This document shows, in pieces, positions 4,638 through 6,112 of a stretch of DNA of 6,112 nucleotides. The stretch's first letter is position 1, and the number at the start of each line of letters is the position of its first letter. Origin of the DNA: Bacillota bacterium (GTDB taxonomy: Bacteria > Bacillota > Clostridia > Lachnospirales > Lachnospiraceae); assembly GCA_023428655.1 (NCBI GenBank), contig JAEYXC010000127.1:1-6112 (forward strand), given 5' to 3'. The notes beneath the pieces were generated by a model that worked only from the letters and a program-made list of their open reading frames with translations, did no database searches and was not told the DNA's origin. The position numbers and the translations under genes were made by a program.

Positions 4638-6112
4638 ATATTGTAAATAAATTAACCCTACGTCAATTGATGTTGAATAAGAAACGAACACTGGTGACGA
4701 TGATTGGCACCATTATCTCTGCGGCGATGATTACAGCCGTGGCTACCCTAGGGTTATCCTTTATGGATATTATGATAAGAGAGGAAATCCATGTGAGTGG
4801 GGAGTGGCATGCCAGATATCTTGACGTAAACAAAGAACAGCTTAAGGAAATAAAGTCGGATACCAGGATAAAAAAAGCCATGCTCGGCAGAGATTTGGGA
4901 TATTCCTATCTCGTAGGCAGTGATAATGCAAATAAACCCTATTTGTATATCAAAGAATATGATAAAGACAGCTTTGAACATTTTCCCATTGAGCTATTGG
5001 AGGGAAGGTTACCTGAGAGTCCGAAGGAGCTGGTAATATCCGAGGCAATTCGAACCAATGCCAGGGTAAATTATAATATTGGGGATACTCTCAGTCTTTC
5101 GATTGGCGAAAGAACAGCCCTTGGAGAGACCGTAGGAGAGAATTTAGGACAAAATTACGGGCTTCTATGGAATGAGGATCAAGTTGCAGAGTATTTGACA
5201 GAGAATTTGAGGAAGGAATATACCATAGTGGGTATCATTCAGAGGCCGGATTGGGAATACACCTGGGCTCCCGGTTATACGGTAATATCCTATCTCGACG
5301 AAAACACGGTAGTTAAGACGGAGCAATTTGATGTATCAGTCCTCTTTGAGAAGGTCAATAATAAGCTCTTTGATCATGCAAAAGAGATTCTGCCGGAAAA
5401 TGCAATCGAATTTAATAACAGCTTGCTTCGGTATATGGGAGTATATGCAGATAATTCCGTCCGAAATATGATATTTACCTTATCGGCGATCATTATGATC
5501 ATTATCGTGATTGGATCGGTGGCTCTGATTTATAATGCCTTTGCAATCTCCGTAGCGGAACGCTCCAGATATTTAGGGATGCTGGCAAGTGTCGGAGCTA
5601 CTAAGCGTCAGAAGCGAAATTCCGTATTTTTCGAAGGAGCAGTCATCGGATGCGTTAGTATACCCCTTGGAATCGCTTCCGGTTATCTCGGCTTAGGAAT
5701 AACCTATCTATTTATCAATCCGATAATCGAAGGGGCATTAGGAGTTAGTGACGGTTTTTCTCTGAAGCTATACCCATCCTCTCTACTTGCCTCGTTGGTG
5801 GTGTCTTCCCTGACAATATTAATATCAACCTATATACCGGCAAGGAAGGCATCCAATATCTCTGCAATCGATGCCATCCGTCAATCCGCTGAAATCAAAA
5901 TTAAGAAAAGACAGATTAAAACCTCCAGACTTACCCGCTTATTGTTTGGAATCGAAGGGGATCTTGGTCTTAAGAACCTAAAGCGGAATCGGGGAAGATA
6001 TCAGGCTACGATCTTCTCTCTTGTGATCAGTATGATGTTGTTTTTAGTAGTTACCCAGTTCACAGCCATGCTTCGACAATCCTATTCCATGACTCAAGAT
6101 GGTTTTAATTTT
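4634..6112 (+). CDS. MacB/FtsX-type ABC transporter permease (3' end outside window)
   Basis: The frame starts at ATG 4634, overlapping the ATPase stop as ATGA, with GAGGTG (4620-4625) 8 nt upstream. It stays open for 493 codons to the window edge. Hydrophobic helix 1 lies at about 19-46. A large outer region of about 225 residues (50-275) follows and contains the MacB_PCD-like segment EGRLPESPKELVISEAI. Helices 2-4 lie at about 280-304, 335-362 and 383-404 and form an FtsX core. The typical cytoplasmic loop AERSRYLGMLASVGATKRQ lies between helices 2 and 3, and IPARKASNISAIDAIR follows helix 4. A further helix at about 459-480 begins what should be a second half, since relatives with this layout are often near 800 residues with a repeated FtsX core. 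BceB-type permeases carry their large outer loop between later helices, so this is not a BceB protein. Export or mechanical extraction of an envelope-active substrate is likely by family. Confidence 0.9.
   Translation, partial: MNIVNKLTLRQLMLNKKRTLVTMIGTIISAAMITAVATLGLSFMDIMIREEIHVSGEWHARYLDVNKEQLKEIKSDTRIKKAMLGRDLGYSYLVGSDNANKPYLYIKEYDKDSFEHFPIELLEGRLPESPKELVISEAIRTNARVNYNIGDTLSLSIGERTALGETVGENLGQNYGLLWNEDQVAEYLTENLRKEYTIVGIIQRPDWEYTWAPGYTVISYLDENTVVKTEQFDVSVLFEKVNNKLFDHAKEILPENAIEFNNSLLRYMGVYADNSVRNMIFTLSAIIMIIIVIGSVALIYNAFAISVAERSRYLGMLASVGATKRQKRNSVFFEGAVIGCVSIPLGIASGYLGLGITYLFINPIIEGALGVSDGFSLKLYPSSLLASLVVSSLTILISTYIPARKASNISAIDAIRQSAEIKIKKRQIKTSRLTRLLFGIEGDLGLKNLKRNRGRYQATIFSLVISMMLFLVVTQFTAMLRQSYSMTQDGFNF

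Overview
The window looks like a chromosomal piece from a clostridial Firmicute, most likely of the Lachnospiraceae or a close relative. This is an inference from the moderately AT-rich base composition, strong GGAGG-type ribosome binding sites, use of TTG starts and the family resemblance of the proteins. All genes read left to right. I see no rRNA, tRNA, CRISPR array, insertion sequence or phage gene.

Left part (1-989): the C-terminal 328 codons of a large protein whose N-terminus lies outside the window. I recognise the conserved Firmicute family but not a proven function. It is followed by an 89-nt foldback (997-1085), then by a gene for a 240-residue protein with one membrane segment at each end and an unknown outer domain (1129-1851). 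That gene ends in a convincing rho-independent terminator (1875-1908).

Right part (1975-6112): a signalling and transport module. A good sigma-A-type promoter (1975-2003) precedes an OmpR/PhoB-family response regulator (2052-2723) and a small two-helix sensor histidine kinase with no outer sensor domain (2779-3780). A 173-nt gap then carries a tandem 22-bp-period repeat (3831-3866) and a -10-like box. It leads to an ABC transporter ATPase of the MacB/LolD type (3954-4637) and an overlapping MacB/FtsX-type permease (4634 to the window end, incomplete).

The likely working order is this: the kinase, possibly with the transporter itself as sensor, phosphorylates the regulator. The regulator then binds the tandem site and induces the transporter, which probably handles a peptide, antibiotic or envelope substrate. 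The layout is that of the peptide-antibiotic sensing and detoxification modules common in Firmicutes, but the permease is of the MacB_PCD type, not the BceB type.

Most of the window is an ordinary module of a known kind. The parts I would look at again are the tandem operator, the foldback with a possible anti-Shine-Dalgarno segment upstream of the unknown membrane protein, and that protein itself.
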